Source: an uncultured Prevotellaceae bacterium
Lineage (GTDB): Bacteria > Bacteroidota > Bacteroidia > Bacteroidales > Bacteroidaceae
NCBI GenBank assembly: GCA_947307015.1
Contig: CAMZHV010000005.1
Coordinates: 1 to 64,000 of the forward strand
Direction of reading: 5' to 3'
DNA length: 64,000 nt
Part shown: in pieces, positions 37,775 through 46,844 of the stretch
Numbering within the stretch: position 1 is the first letter of the stretch
Layout of the letters: each line of letters opens with the position of its first letter
Position numbers and translations under genes: made by a program
The notes under the pieces: generated by a model
The model's input: the letters and a program-made list of their open reading frames with translations, nothing else
What the model was told of the DNA's origin: nothing
Database searches by the model: none

Positions 37775-39358
37775 TTATCGTCGGCCTTTCTCTATGATTT
37801 CAGCGTATTTCTTGATGAGTGCCATGAGCTCGATTCGGCGCTTATAGTCTCTTTCTTGATGCTTGGTACGCGGGTCGACGTTGAGGCTCTCTTGGATGAG
37901 TTTGGTCGCCATCTGTAATGTAGCATCACCTTTGTACTCAGAGCCTCGCAGGATCATGCCGTAAGCTGCTACGCCTGCGGCGAAGTTGAGGTTAGCAGAC
38001 AGAGGTTTGCGGGTGATGTCATTGTTGTACATATCCTCGATGGCGATGTCTGTTGAGAGGGGTATGCTGGCGGCGTCTAAGCTCTTCTTGTAGCGGACAT
38101 CAAAGGTGGCTATGGTGTGATGGTTGGTGCGGCTGTCGATCATCCAGCTATTGTTTTGATCGGCAGGTGCGAGCTCATAGAGAGCTGTGATGGTCTGCCC
38201 TGCACCGATCTCGCCGGCGTCTTTCTTGTCATTCTCGAAGTCCTCGTTGCTCATCACGCGGTTCTCGTAGCCGATGAGTCGGTATTCAAAGACGAAATCG
38301 GGATTGAATGTCACCTGACATTTGGTGTCGTTGGCTACACTGACGAAACGGTCACGCTCGTCTACGAAGACCTTCATCATCTCGTTCTCGCTGTCGATAT
38401 AGTAGTAGCTGCCGTTACCTGCGTTGCTGATTTTCTCCATCATGGCATCGTTGAGGTTGCCCGTTCCGAAACCTAAGCAGGTCATATATATTCTTTTGCG
38501 CGCGTAGCTCTCAACCATCTCTACAAGGGCTTCGGTGCTGGTGACGCCCACGTTGAAGTCACCGTCGGTACCCATGATGATGCGGTTGTTCTTCTGAGGA
38601 TCGTAGTTGGTCAGCGCCTCCTCATAGGCCATCTGCAGTGCTTGGCCACCTGCTGTGCAGCCGTCAGCGCTGAGCTTCTTGATAGCTTTCTTAATCTTGA
38701 TGGCATTGCCGCCCCCCACGCGTGTGGATTCGATCAGTTTCTCTACGCTACCGGAGTAAGTGATGATGGAGATTCGGTCGTCCGGGTTCAGCTCGTCGAC
38801 GAGCTCTAGGAGACCTGACTTGAGGAGCTCGAGCTTGTCGTTGCTGTCCATGGAGCCTGACACGTCGATGAGGAAAACGTAGTTGGCCAGTGGCATTTCG
38901 TTCTCCTTCAGTTCTTTACCTTTGATGCCGAGGCGTAGCAGTAGGTGTCCGTACGTCCACGGACAGTCGCAGACCTCAGCATTGATAGCTATAGCGTCAT
39001 CGCCCGTTGGCGAGGCGTAGTCGAAGGTGAAGTAATTGAGGAACTCCTCGATGCGCACGCTCGAGGGATCGATAGCGTAGCCCTGTTGGATGTAGCGGCG
39101 CATAATAGCGTATGACGCGCCATCAGCATCGACGGAGAAGGTGGACGTGGGCTCGTCGGCAACCCTGACGAAGGGGTTATCCCTGAATTCGTCGAACTTG
39201 TCGCCGCCCAGTTGAGGCTCAGGCATCATGTTATCAGCGGTGGTGTATGTCTTTTCGTAGCCCAGGGAATTGAGTTCGTCGCCGTCATAGGCTACACCGC
39301 ATCCTACGGTTGTCATTGCCAGCGCAATAGGTAGCGCATGAGAGATGATCTTTTTCAT
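37775..39358 (-). CDS. VWA-domain lipoprotein (YfbK type)
   Basis: A 527-residue lipoprotein (lipobox TVGC near residue 20, then GVAYDGDEL). A conserved pre-VWA region contains FSVDADGASYAIMRRYI and RIEEFLNYFTFDY. The von Willebrand A domain follows with a complete MIDAS motif, DVSGSMDSNDK (about 165-175). The C-terminal part (about 395-525) matches the domain that accompanies VWA in YfbK-like proteins. The function of this family is not well known; metal-dependent protein binding in the periplasm is likely. The M28 peptidase gene lies upstream on the same strand, separated by 109 bases that hold a palindrome. Confidence 0.88.
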   Translation of the reverse strand: MKKIISHALPIALAMTTVGCGVAYDGDELNSLGYEKTYTTADNMMPEPQLGGDKFDEFRDNPFVRVADEPTSTFSVDADGASYAIMRRYIQQGYAIDPSSVRIEEFLNYFTFDYASPTGDDAIAINAEVCDCPWTYGHLLLRLGIKGKELKENEMPLANYVFLIDVSGSMDSNDKLELLKSGLLELVDELNPDDRISIITYSGSVEKLIESTRVGGGNAIKIKKAIKKLSADGCTAGGQALQMAYEEALTNYDPQKNNRIIMGTDGDFNVGVTSTEALVEMVESYARKRIYMTCLGFGTGNLNDAMMEKISNAGNGSYYYIDSENEMMKVFVDERDRFVSVANDTKCQVTFNPDFVFEYRLIGYENRVMSNEDFENDKKDAGEIGAGQTITALYELAPADQNNSWMIDSRTNHHTIATFDVRYKKSLDAASIPLSTDIAIEDMYNNDITRKPLSANLNFAAGVAAYGMILRGSEYKGDATLQMATKLIQESLNVDPRTKHQERDYKRRIELMALIKKYAEIIEKGRR

Positions 39359-39377
39359 TGTTACGTTGTTGTTTTAG

Positions 39378-39414
39378 GTGTACATAATCTGGTTGTTTCT
39401 GTTATTATGTACAC
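39378..39414. promoter_or_regulatory. 11-bp perfect inverted repeat upstream of the VWA gene
   Basis: GTGTACATAAT (39378-39388) and ATTATGTACAC (39404-39414) form a perfect inverted repeat around a 15-base spacer. It lies 20 bases before the VWA start and after the M28 stop. It could be an operator or an RNA hairpin; no U-run supports a terminator. Confidence 0.5.
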
Positions 39415-39467
39415 ACCAACTGTCAGAGATATTACAACGGGGACAGTTATTTAACGATAATTTGAAT

Positions 39468-40739
39468 TTAGTAACGTCCAATAAAGTCTGTGACCATGCG
39501 AAATACGGGTTCGTAACTGTCGAAGACAGCGTGCTGCCAATCGTCCTGTGGTGTGTGGTACCACTGGAAGGCATCGCCCTCCTCGTTCTCAAAAAAGATG
39601 CATGGCACGTGACGCACGGCGAAGGGATAGTGATCGCTATTGGCGGCGAGCTTGCCATGTTTGATGGCGGTGAAGTAGTGCTGTTCGGCATTGATAGTTT
39701 CAAAGAGTTGGTAGCCGCGCTCGCCTGTATCGCTGGTCTCGCAGTAGATGGCGGGGTTGTTGTCGCCTATCATGTCAATATTAAAGAGGTAGCGTATCTG
39801 TGTGAGCGGCACAATGGGGGCGTTGACGAAAGCTGTGGAGCCGCGCAAGTTGGCATCCTCACCGGAGAAGGCGAGGAACCAAATATCGTACGGTGGACGA
39901 TGCTTAGCGTAGTGGGCGGCGAGGGTGACGATGGCAGCAGTGCCCGAGGCGTTGTCGTTGGCGCCGGCATAGAATACTTTTTTGCCGAGGTTACCGAGGT
40001 GGTCGTAGTGGGCGGTGAAAACATAGCTGCTGTCGTGGCGCTGCCCCTCGACCTTAGCGATGACGTTGAAGCACTCGTAGTCCTTGAGGAAGCGGTTGTC
40101 GATGTCGAATGAGGCATATCGGGCTCCTTCGATGACCTCGGCCATTGTCCAGATGACGGGCTTGTCGATGACACGTTCGCCGTAAGCTTTATAGAACTTC
40201 AGCGGTGTCTGCCATGTGTAGATGAGCCCAGCATTGCTGCTGCCGTCCTTGCTTTGCAGGCGCTGGAAATCCTCTTTGTGCTTGTAGGTGAACCAAAAAT
40301 CGCAGACGACGAAAGCACCTTGGTTCTCAGGACGCTCGAGGTCGGCAAAGAGGCGCGAAGAGTCATAATGGAGTGTATCGACGAAGTAGAGCGGGTAGTA
40401 GCCATGCACACCCGGCGAAAACTCGCGTAACGTGAAATCGCGCCCTGCGGTGAGGCTACGGCCGTCGACTGCCATCTTCATCTTGCCGGGGAAAGTGTTG
40501 ATGTCGAGCGTAAACGGTTGCCGCTGCACGACATCGACACCCGCCTTGCGGAACTCTTTTTCGAGGTAGCGTCCAGCTTTGTTGGCGCCGTGGCGGGCAT
40601 AGCCACGCCCTTGATATTTGGAGGAACTGAGTGAACGCACGACCTCCTTGTAGTGGTCGATGTCTTGTGCAGGGGAAGGTAGGGTGGCGGCCAGGAGCAG
40701 CACCGCCGTGATAATGCCGGTTTTCGTGAGTGTTTTCAT
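39468..40739 (-). CDS. M28-family zinc aminopeptidase, secreted
   Basis: A 423-residue protein with a signal peptide (ends PSPAQ, about residue 25). The M28 metal ligands can be followed: VFTAHYDHLG supplies His, AGANDNASGTAAIV supplies the bridging Asp, AFSGEDANLRGS supplies the catalytic Glu and a ligand, and NSDHYPF near the end supplies the last His. An insert (about 80-200) corresponds to the protease-associated region common in this family. It should remove N-terminal residues from peptides in the periplasm or outside. A TACTTTTG box lies 57 bases upstream. Confidence 0.9.
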   Translation of the reverse strand: MKTLTKTGIITAVLLLAATLPSPAQDIDHYKEVVRSLSSSKYQGRGYARHGANKAGRYLEKEFRKAGVDVVQRQPFTLDINTFPGKMKMAVDGRSLTAGRDFTLREFSPGVHGYYPLYFVDTLHYDSSRLFADLERPENQGAFVVCDFWFTYKHKEDFQRLQSKDGSSNAGLIYTWQTPLKFYKAYGERVIDKPVIWTMAEVIEGARYASFDIDNRFLKDYECFNVIAKVEGQRHDSSYVFTAHYDHLGNLGKKVFYAGANDNASGTAAIVTLAAHYAKHRPPYDIWFLAFSGEDANLRGSTAFVNAPIVPLTQIRYLFNIDMIGDNNPAIYCETSDTGERGYQLFETINAEQHYFTAIKHGKLAANSDHYPFAVRHVPCIFFENEEGDAFQWYHTPQDDWQHAVFDSYEPVFRMVTDFIGRY

Positions 40740-40795
40740 AGATGTCTGTATGTTTTACAACTTGTCGTAGTGGAAATAATGATGTTGTTGATGCA

Positions 40796-40803
40796 CAAAA
40801 GTA
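40796..40803 (-). promoter_or_regulatory. -7 promoter box (TACTTTTG) for the M28 peptidase
   Basis: The minus-strand octamer fits TAnnTTTG and lies 57 bases before the peptidase start. Confidence 0.55.
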
Positions 40804-40875
40804 GACAATCCGTCCCGCGCGTGCAAATTTGTTGAGTTTTTTTAGCGAAAAGGGCAGATTTGTAATATTATTTTG

Positions 40876-40883
40876 TACCTTTG
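40876..40883 (+). promoter_or_regulatory. -7 promoter box (TACCTTTG) for the HD-domain gene
   Basis: TACCTTTG lies 22 bases before ATG 40906. Transcription starting shortly after the box would exclude the more upstream in-frame ATG at 40873, and so decides the start of this gene. Confidence 0.65.
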
Positions 40884-40905
40884 CCCTCGCAAAACGTTTG
40901 AAACG

Positions 40906-41529
40906 ATGAAAAATACTGTTCGCCCCGACCTGCAGCGATACGTGGAGCACGAGATAATCCCGCGCTACGACCATTTTGATCAGGCACACCGCCGCGACCA
41001 CGTCAGAATGGTCATCCAACAGAGCCTTGAGTTGGCAGAGCACTTGGACGTAGACGCGGACATGGTCTATGCTATCGCCGCTTTCCACGACACGGGACTC
41101 TGCGAGGGTCGTGAGCACCATCACGAAGCTTCGGCACGTATCATCCGTGGCGAAGCTCAACTACGCCAGTGGTTCACCGAGGAGCAGATTGCTGTGATGG
41201 CTGACGCCGCCGAGGACCACCGTGCCTCTGCCAGCCATGCCCCGCGTTCCATCTACGGTCGCATTGTAGCCGAAGCCGACCGCTTCATTGACCCGGAAAC
41301 CATTGTGCGACGCACCGTGCAGTTCGGCATCGACCATTATCCTGAACTTTCGCCCGAGGAGCACTACCGACGCATGGTTAACCATCTGCATGAGAAATAT
41401 GGTCGCGGAGGCTACCTACAGCTATGGTTTGCCGATTCGCCCAACGCTGTGCGGTTGGAGTGCCTTCGCCGCATGATGGACGACGAAGAGCAGCTGCACA
41501 CGCTCTTCGACACCTTCTTCCACGCTTGA
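40906..41529 (+). CDS. HD-domain phosphohydrolase-like protein
   Basis: A 207-residue soluble protein of the HD superfamily. HRRDHVRMVIQQSLELAEHL provides the first His, IAAFHDTGLCEGREHHHEAS the central His-Asp pair plus further His, and DAAEDHR and AEADRFIDPETI the remaining metal and acidic positions. Relatives hydrolyse nucleotides or phosphate esters, but the substrate cannot be told. The start at 40906 is fixed by the promoter box at 40876. It is followed after 85 bases by the acetyltransferase gene, which has its own promoter. Confidence 0.82.
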   Translation: MKNTVRPDLQRYVEHEIIPRYDHFDQAHRRDHVRMVIQQSLELAEHLDVDADMVYAIAAFHDTGLCEGREHHHEASARIIRGEAQLRQWFTEEQIAVMADAAEDHRASASHAPRSIYGRIVAEADRFIDPETIVRRTVQFGIDHYPELSPEEHYRRMVNHLHEKYGRGGYLQLWFADSPNAVRLECLRRMMDDEEQLHTLFDTFFHA

Positions 41530-41572
41530 AAGCGTTTTTTATGGTACGAAAGATGAAAAACTCGTGGAAATC

Positions 41573-41604
41573 TTTGTCTATCAGAAAAAACATACCTAAC
41601 TTTG
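41573..41604 (+). promoter_or_regulatory. -33/-7 promoter (TTTG - 20 bp - TAACTTTG) of the serine acetyltransferase gene
   Basis: TTTG at 41573-41576 and TAACTTTG at 41597-41604 have the spacing of the Bacteroidota promoter consensus. The box ends only 10 bases before ATG 41615, so the mRNA would have almost no leader. If the true start is the in-frame ATG at 41657, which is preceded by GGAG, the leader would be ordinary. Confidence 0.7.
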
Positions 41605-41614
41605 CGGCGCAAAA

Positions 41615-42484
41615 ATGAATCGTTCTACTCAAAACCTGCTGACGAAGGTGGCCACGGAGATGGCCAAGCCCGAGTCGCTCTGCGGCTTGTTCCACGAAAA
41701 CAAGGAGGGCGAGCTGCTGCCCTCTCAGCCAGTGTTGGCTGAGGTGATAGACCTGTGCCGCAGTATCATCTTCCCTGGATATTATGGGAAGACGGATGTC
41801 AACAGCCACAATCTCATCTTTCACATCGGTGTCGCTATCGAGCGCCTCCATACATTGCTGACCGATCAGACGCGATCAGCCGACATTGCCACGGCCTTCA
41901 TCGAGCGCCTGCCCTCGCTGCGTCAGACGCTGGCCACGGATGTCGAAGCCACATACCTCGGTGATCCTGCGGCGGAGGACTGCGGCGAGGTCATTTCGTG
42001 CTATCCAGTCATCAAGGCCATCACCAACTACCGCATCGCCCACGAATTGCTGCTGCTGGGCGTGCCCCTCATCCCTCGCATCCTCACTGAGATGGCGCAC
42101 AGCGAGACGGGCATAGATATCCATCCCGCAGCCACTATAGGCCATCATTTCACTATCGACCACGGCACGGGCGTCGTCATCGGTGCCACTTGCATCATTG
42201 GTAATCACGTGAAGTTGTATCAAGGCGTGACGCTTGGCGCCAAGAGCTTCCCCGTGGACGATGACGGCAATCCCATCAAGGGCATACCTCGTCATCCTAT
42301 TCTCGAGGACAACGTCATCGTGTACTCCAATGCCACCATCCTCGGTCGCATTACCATTGCCCGTGGCACGGTCATCGGAGGTAACTTGTGGGTGACAGAG
42401 AGCACCGAACCGGGCGAACAGCTGGTGCAGGCCAAGAAGCGCAAGAGCACGGTCGTGAGACCCGAGGATTGGGGAGGACTGTGA
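41615..42484 (+). CDS. cysE: Serine O-acetyltransferase (EpsC/CysE type)
   Basis: A 289-residue enzyme that acetylates L-serine with acetyl-CoA for cysteine synthesis. The helical N-terminal domain (HIGVAIERLHTLLTDQT) is followed by the left-handed beta helix. Its hexapeptide repeats include IDIHPAATIGHHFTIDHGTG, where the His-Asp-His pattern forms the active site, and VVIGATCIIGNHVKLYQGV. This is the longer Bacteroidota form. The C-terminal tail is basic (QAKKRKSTVVRP). The next gene follows after 34 bases. Confidence 0.9.
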   Translation: MNRSTQNLLTKVATEMAKPESLCGLFHENKEGELLPSQPVLAEVIDLCRSIIFPGYYGKTDVNSHNLIFHIGVAIERLHTLLTDQTRSADIATAFIERLPSLRQTLATDVEATYLGDPAAEDCGEVISCYPVIKAITNYRIAHELLLLGVPLIPRILTEMAHSETGIDIHPAATIGHHFTIDHGTGVVIGATCIIGNHVKLYQGVTLGAKSFPVDDDGNPIKGIPRHPILEDNVIVYSNATILGRITIARGTVIGGNLWVTESTEPGEQLVQAKKRKSTVVRPEDWGGL

Positions 42485-42518
42485 TAATAGAAGAATTTGT
42501 ATACATTCATATTTTTAA

Positions 42519-44156
42519 ATGGAAGAAGTTTCAACTGCTCAAATACAAACTGCTCCCTCCCTGACGGAGAGTGCAAGGGGAGAGTCTGTTTTTCCCTTAA
42601 TAGCCAAAACTTTTCAGGGTCTGGAACCCTTATTGGCTCAGGAACTCACTGAATTAGGCGCTACCGACATACAGATCGGGCGTCGTATGGTCACTTTCTC
42701 CGGCGACAAGGAGATGATGTACCGTGCTAATTTCTGCCTGCGCACGGCCATTCGCGTGCTCAAGCCCATCAAGCTTTTCAAAGCGAAGAGCGCCGACGAT
42801 GTCTACGAGGCTGTGAAGGCTATCGATTGGTCACAGTACCTGAAGCCTGAGACCACCTTTGCCGTCGACAGTGTTGTGTTCTCGCCCGAATTCCGCCACT
42901 CCAAATTCGTGGCTTACAAAGTTAAAGATGCCATCGTCGACCAGTTCCGTGAGCGCACGGGCAGCCGTCCCAACGTCAGCGTTTCCAATCCAGACATCCA
43001 GTTGCACATCCATATCTCCGACTACGATGCCACCCTCGCCCTCGACAGCAGCGGCGAGAGCCTCCATCGTCGCGGCTACCGTCAGGAGACAGTCGCGGCA
43101 CCTTTGAACGAAGTGCTGGCAGCAGGCATTATTATGATGACGGGTTGGCGTGGCGAGAGTGATTTCCTCGATCCCTTCTGCGGCAGTGGTACGCTGTGCA
43201 TTGAAGCCGCTCTGATTGCCCGCGGCATCGCTCCTGGCGTGTTCCGCAAAGGCTACGCATTTGAGAAATGGCCTGACTTTGACCCCGACCTCTTCGAGCG
43301 CATCTATAACGACGATTCGAACGATCGTGATTTTGAGCACCACATCTATGGTCGTGACAATGACCCAAAAGCCGTTGGCATCGCGCGCCGCAATGTTCGC
43401 GCTGCCGGATTCTCGAAGGATATCACCATCGACGAGGCAGACTTCAGAGAAACTCCTTTGCTATCAACGGCCAAGAGCGAAACGGAGAGTGTTGAGTCTC
43501 CCCTCATCATCACCAACCCGCCCTACGGCGAACGCATCACGTCGCCCGATTTGCTCGGCCTGTACAAAACCATCGGGCAGAAACTCAAGCGCGAGTTCAC
43601 GGGCGGCGAGGCATGGATTCTGAGCTACCGCGAAGAATGCTTTGAGGAGATTGGCCTGCGTCCGTCCTTGAAGACACCTTTGTACAACGGCTCCCTCGAG
43701 TGCGAGCTGCGTAAATACGTCCTTTTTGATGGTCGCCTTGATGACCACCGTGCCGCAGGAGGCACCGTGAAGACCGATGCTGAGCGTCGGCAAATGGCAG
43801 AGAAGCGCCGCTTCAAGCAGCACCGCGATGGCTTCAAGGGCGGCGACCGCGATCGCGACGACAATCGAGACCGCGATAACCACCGTTTCAACAAATTCTC
43901 GCGTCGCGATGGCGACCGCCGTGGGGGCTCGTTTAGGGACGGTGACCACCGTGGAGGCTCGTTCAAGGACGGCGATCGTCGCAGCGGCTCGTTCAAGGAT
44001 GGCGACCGTCGCGGAGGCACGTTCAAAGGTGGAGACCGCCGCGGTAAGGGTGACTTCCGTGGCAAAGGTGATTTCCGTGCCAAAGGCAACGACCGTGCCG
44101 CCCGTCAGGAAGCGCGCCGCCGCTTTTTCGGAGGCAGCGACGAGAGCGAAGACTGA
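42519..44156 (+). CDS. THUMP/class I SAM rRNA methyltransferase (RlmL-N/YpsC-like) with repetitive basic tail
   Basis: A 545-residue protein. It has an N-terminal THUMP-type RNA-binding region (about 25-190) and a Rossmann methyltransferase domain with DPFCGSGTLCIEAALIA (SAM loop, about 213-229) and TNPPYGER (catalytic NPPY, about 329-336). By family it should methylate guanine N2 of 23S rRNA. The last ~110 residues are an extra, low-complexity tail of tandem GDRRGGSFKD-like decamers ending in FRGKGDFRAKG and an acidic tip. This resembles RGG-rich RNA-binding tails of helicases. The tail is not needed for the family fold and is unusual here. Confidence 0.88.
   Translation: MEEVSTAQIQTAPSLTESARGESVFPLIAKTFQGLEPLLAQELTELGATDIQIGRRMVTFSGDKEMMYRANFCLRTAIRVLKPIKLFKAKSADDVYEAVKAIDWSQYLKPETTFAVDSVVFSPEFRHSKFVAYKVKDAIVDQFRERTGSRPNVSVSNPDIQLHIHISDYDATLALDSSGESLHRRGYRQETVAAPLNEVLAAGIIMMTGWRGESDFLDPFCGSGTLCIEAALIARGIAPGVFRKGYAFEKWPDFDPDLFERIYNDDSNDRDFEHHIYGRDNDPKAVGIARRNVRAAGFSKDITIDEADFRETPLLSTAKSETESVESPLIITNPPYGERITSPDLLGLYKTIGQKLKREFTGGEAWILSYREECFEEIGLRPSLKTPLYNGSLECELRKYVLFDGRLDDHRAAGGTVKTDAERRQMAEKRRFKQHRDGFKGGDRDRDDNRDRDNHRFNKFSRRDGDRRGGSFRDGDHRGGSFKDGDRRSGSFKDGDRRGGTFKGGDRRGKGDFRGKGDFRAKGNDRAARQEARRRFFGGSDESED
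43906..44040 (+). repeat. 30-bp-period tandem repeat coding for GDRRGGSFKD units
   Basis: About four and a half copies of a degenerate 30-base unit, each coding for a decamer of the type GDRRGGSFKD, follow one another inside the methyltransferase gene. Copies differ by codon changes and a few substitutions (R/H, R/K, G/S, S/T). This indicates older expansion rather than a very recent slippage event. Confidence 0.8.
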
Positions 44157-44210
44157 CATTCGCAGATTTTTTTGCGTTGCATAGCAATAAAGACGCCATT
44201 TTTCAGTTCT

Positions 44211-44231
44211 ATATATAGAAAAACTATATAT
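44211..44231. promoter_or_regulatory. 8-bp AT-rich perfect hairpin upstream of the EPS locus
   Basis: ATATATAG (44211-44218) and CTATATAT (44224-44231) pair perfectly around AAAAA. It lies 67 bases before the first EPS gene and 55 after the methyltransferase. It could mark the promoter region; no clean TAnnTTTG box is seen here. Confidence 0.4.
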
Positions 44232-44298
44232 GCTGATGATTCTGTCCTCTTCGCCAAGAAGTGCTGAACCACAGCCATCACTCGTAAAATCATTTCTA

Positions 44299-46842
44299 AT
44301 GAAAAAGATAGCAATCCTCATCACCCTCTTATGTCTCGCCGTCGCGATTCCCTCGGCGGCGCAGTCCATGTCCGATCAACAACTCGTGCGTTACATTATG
44401 CAGGAGAAGGAGAAGGGTACTGATCAAACAGAGATTATACAGAATGTCATGAAACGTGGCGTCACCATCGAGCAGTTACGTCGCGTGAGAAAAAAGTTGG
44501 AAGCCGAGCAGAAGCAGCTCGGCGCCTCCGACCTCACAGGACAGAAGCAACAGGAGACCAAAAACCGCTTGCGCAACCAGCGTGAACGTGATCTTGACGA
44601 TCGTCAGAAGCGCAATAATTACATGATTCGGTCCCAGCGCGAGGATATGGACTACCGCTACATGACACCAGAGGAACGTCAACAGATGATAGAGGAGGAG
44701 AGCCAATACTTCGACCTCGACTCTCTTGACTACTACAGTAAGCAGATTCCCAAGGATCAGCAAGTCTACGGTCGTGACATCTTCAACCAAAAGAGCCTTT
44801 CCTTCGAACCCAACCAGAACATGGCTACACCCATGAATTACCGCCTCGGCCCTGGTGACGTCGTCATCATCGACGTCTGGGGTGCTTCGCAGGAGACGTT
44901 CTCTGAAACCGTCTCTCCCGATGGCACCGTCACCATCGAGGGTGTGGGCCCCATCAAGCTTGGAGGTCTCTCTGTCAGCGCTGCCACATCGCGCCTGAAG
45001 TCTCGTCTCGGTGAGTTCTACAGCGATTGTCGCGTCAGTCTCAGCGTTGGCGAGACCCGTTCCATCGTGGTGCAGGTGCTTGGCGATGTCGTCATGCCTG
45101 GTACCTACACGCTAAGCAGTCTCTCCTCTGCTTTCAACGCCTTGTACGCTGCTGGTGGCATCAGCGAGATTGGTACGCTGCGCGACATCAAAGTCTATCG
45201 CGGTGGACGCGTTGTAGCCCGCATCGATGTCTACGACTTCTTGACCAAGGGCGACAGCAGTGGCGACGTCCGCTTGCAGGACAACGATGTCATCATCGTC
45301 GGCAATTACGAGTGCCTCGTCGAGGTGCGCGGCAAGGTTAAGCGCCCCATGTTTTATGAGATGAAGAAAAGCGAGAGCGTGCAGCGCGTGCTTGAACTTG
45401 CTGGAGGTTTCGCAGGTGACGCTTACACCAAGAGTATTCGCCTTGTGCGCAAGGCAGGCGACGAATACTCTATCTATAATGTTGAAGAGTTCGAGATGAA
45501 CGGCTTCACACTGGCTGATGGCGACTCCATCTTCGTCGACAGCGTTATGCCGCGCTTCCGCAATATGGTCGAAGTGCGCGGCGCCGTCAAGCATCCCGGT
45601 ATGTTCCAAATGGATAAAATTCAGAGTGTGCGCGAACTTGTCAACGCCGCCGAGGGCCTGCGTGAGGACGCTTTCACAGAGCGTGCCGTTATGCACCGCG
45701 AGAAGGAAGACCTGACGCTGGAGATGGTCAGCATCGACATCAATGGCATCATGGAAGGTCGTGTTGCCGATGTCGCCCTGAAGAAGAATGATGTCCTTTA
45801 TATTCCCAGCAAGGTCGAATTGCAGGGTGAGCAGACGCTCCGTATCAATGGCGAAGTCAACTTCCCCGGCACTTATCAATATGCCGACAACACCACCATC
45901 AAAGATCTTATCCTGCAGGCGGGCGGTCTGACGCGTGCCGCCTCGACAGCCAAGATCGACGTCTTCCGTCGCAACTATGTACCTGATGCTCAGCAGACGT
46001 CGATGGAGCTGGCGCAGATTTTCACTTTCAACCTCGCCAACGGCTTTATCGTCGAGGACACTGCTTTCGTGCTACAGCCGTTTGACGAAGTGCAGGTGCG
46101 CAAGAGTCCGACATACGCTGAGCAGCAAAATGTCCGCATCTTGGGAGCTATCAACTTTGAAGGCGAATATGCGATGACGAGCCGCGAGTTCCATCTGAGC
46201 GATTTGGTGAATATCGCTGGCGGTCTCTCAAGTGTGGCCTATGCCAAGGGTGCCCGACTTATCCGTCAGATGACGACAGAGGAACGTGAACAGCGTGAAG
46301 CTGCACTCCGTACTTCACAGATTGCGCTTTATGAACAAGCGTTGGAATCCGACAAGATTTTTGACATGGCTCGTGCCGACTCGCTGCTGGAGATGAAGAT
46401 GAATCTCGGCAATACCTACAATGTCGCCATCAATCTCGACGAGGCTATTTCCAATCCTGGAGGAGCGGAGGATATTGCTCTGCGCGCCAATGATCTGCTT
46501 ATTGTACCCCAGTTCTCCAACACCGTCAAAATATCTGGTGAGGTCATGTATCCCATTTCTGTCAATTATCAGAAGGGAGCTAACCTGAGCCATTACATCA
46601 AGAGCGCCGGCGGCTACAGCAGACGCGCCAGTAAGAAACAGACATACGCCATCTACATGAACGGATCAGTCGACAAGCTCGGTAAACGGGCGAGCAGCAA
46701 GCACATAGAGCCTGGTTGCGAGATTGTCATACCGACGAAGCCCAAGAAAGAAGGTATGAGCACGGCTGAGATATCCGTACTCGGAACTTCAGCTGCCTCA
46801 CTCACCACAATGGTTGTCGCACTCATTAATCTGTTGAAGTAG
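44299..46842 (+). CDS. Outer-membrane polysaccharide export protein (Wza-like, multi-SLBB)
   Basis: An 847-residue secreted protein (signal peptide 1-22, ending SAAQ). An N-terminal charged, helical region (about 30-150, rich in Arg, Gln, Glu) precedes the polysaccharide export domain (YRLGPGDVVIIDVWGASQET, TIEGVGPI). Repeated SLBB beta-grasp units follow (VEVRGAVKHPGMFQMDK, LRINGEVNFPGTYQYAD, VRILGAINFEGEYAMTS, VKISGEVMYPISVNYQK). The C-terminus has a hydrophobic segment. It should form the export channel for the EPS. Start 44299 begins the signal peptide. The chain-length gene follows after 2 bases. Confidence 0.92.
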   Translation: MKKIAILITLLCLAVAIPSAAQSMSDQQLVRYIMQEKEKGTDQTEIIQNVMKRGVTIEQLRRVRKKLEAEQKQLGASDLTGQKQQETKNRLRNQRERDLDDRQKRNNYMIRSQREDMDYRYMTPEERQQMIEEESQYFDLDSLDYYSKQIPKDQQVYGRDIFNQKSLSFEPNQNMATPMNYRLGPGDVVIIDVWGASQETFSETVSPDGTVTIEGVGPIKLGGLSVSAATSRLKSRLGEFYSDCRVSLSVGETRSIVVQVLGDVVMPGTYTLSSLSSAFNALYAAGGISEIGTLRDIKVYRGGRVVARIDVYDFLTKGDSSGDVRLQDNDVIIVGNYECLVEVRGKVKRPMFYEMKKSESVQRVLELAGGFAGDAYTKSIRLVRKAGDEYSIYNVEEFEMNGFTLADGDSIFVDSVMPRFRNMVEVRGAVKHPGMFQMDKIQSVRELVNAAEGLREDAFTERAVMHREKEDLTLEMVSIDINGIMEGRVADVALKKNDVLYIPSKVELQGEQTLRINGEVNFPGTYQYADNTTIKDLILQAGGLTRAASTAKIDVFRRNYVPDAQQTSMELAQIFTFNLANGFIVEDTAFVLQPFDEVQVRKSPTYAEQQNVRILGAINFEGEYAMTSREFHLSDLVNIAGGLSSVAYAKGARLIRQMTTEEREQREAALRTSQIALYEQALESDKIFDMARADSLLEMKMNLGNTYNVAINLDEAISNPGGAEDIALRANDLLIVPQFSNTVKISGEVMYPISVNYQKGANLSHYIKSAGGYSRRASKKQTYAIYMNGSVDKLGKRASSKHIEPGCEIVIPTKPKKEGMSTAEISVLGTSAASLTTMVVALINLLK

Positions 46843-46844
46843 TC

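Noticed and set aside
43464-44369. 301-codon minus-strand frame opposite the methyltransferase tail
   Set aside because: Its repeats are simply the complement of the GDRRGGSFKD-coding repeat; no independent gene features.
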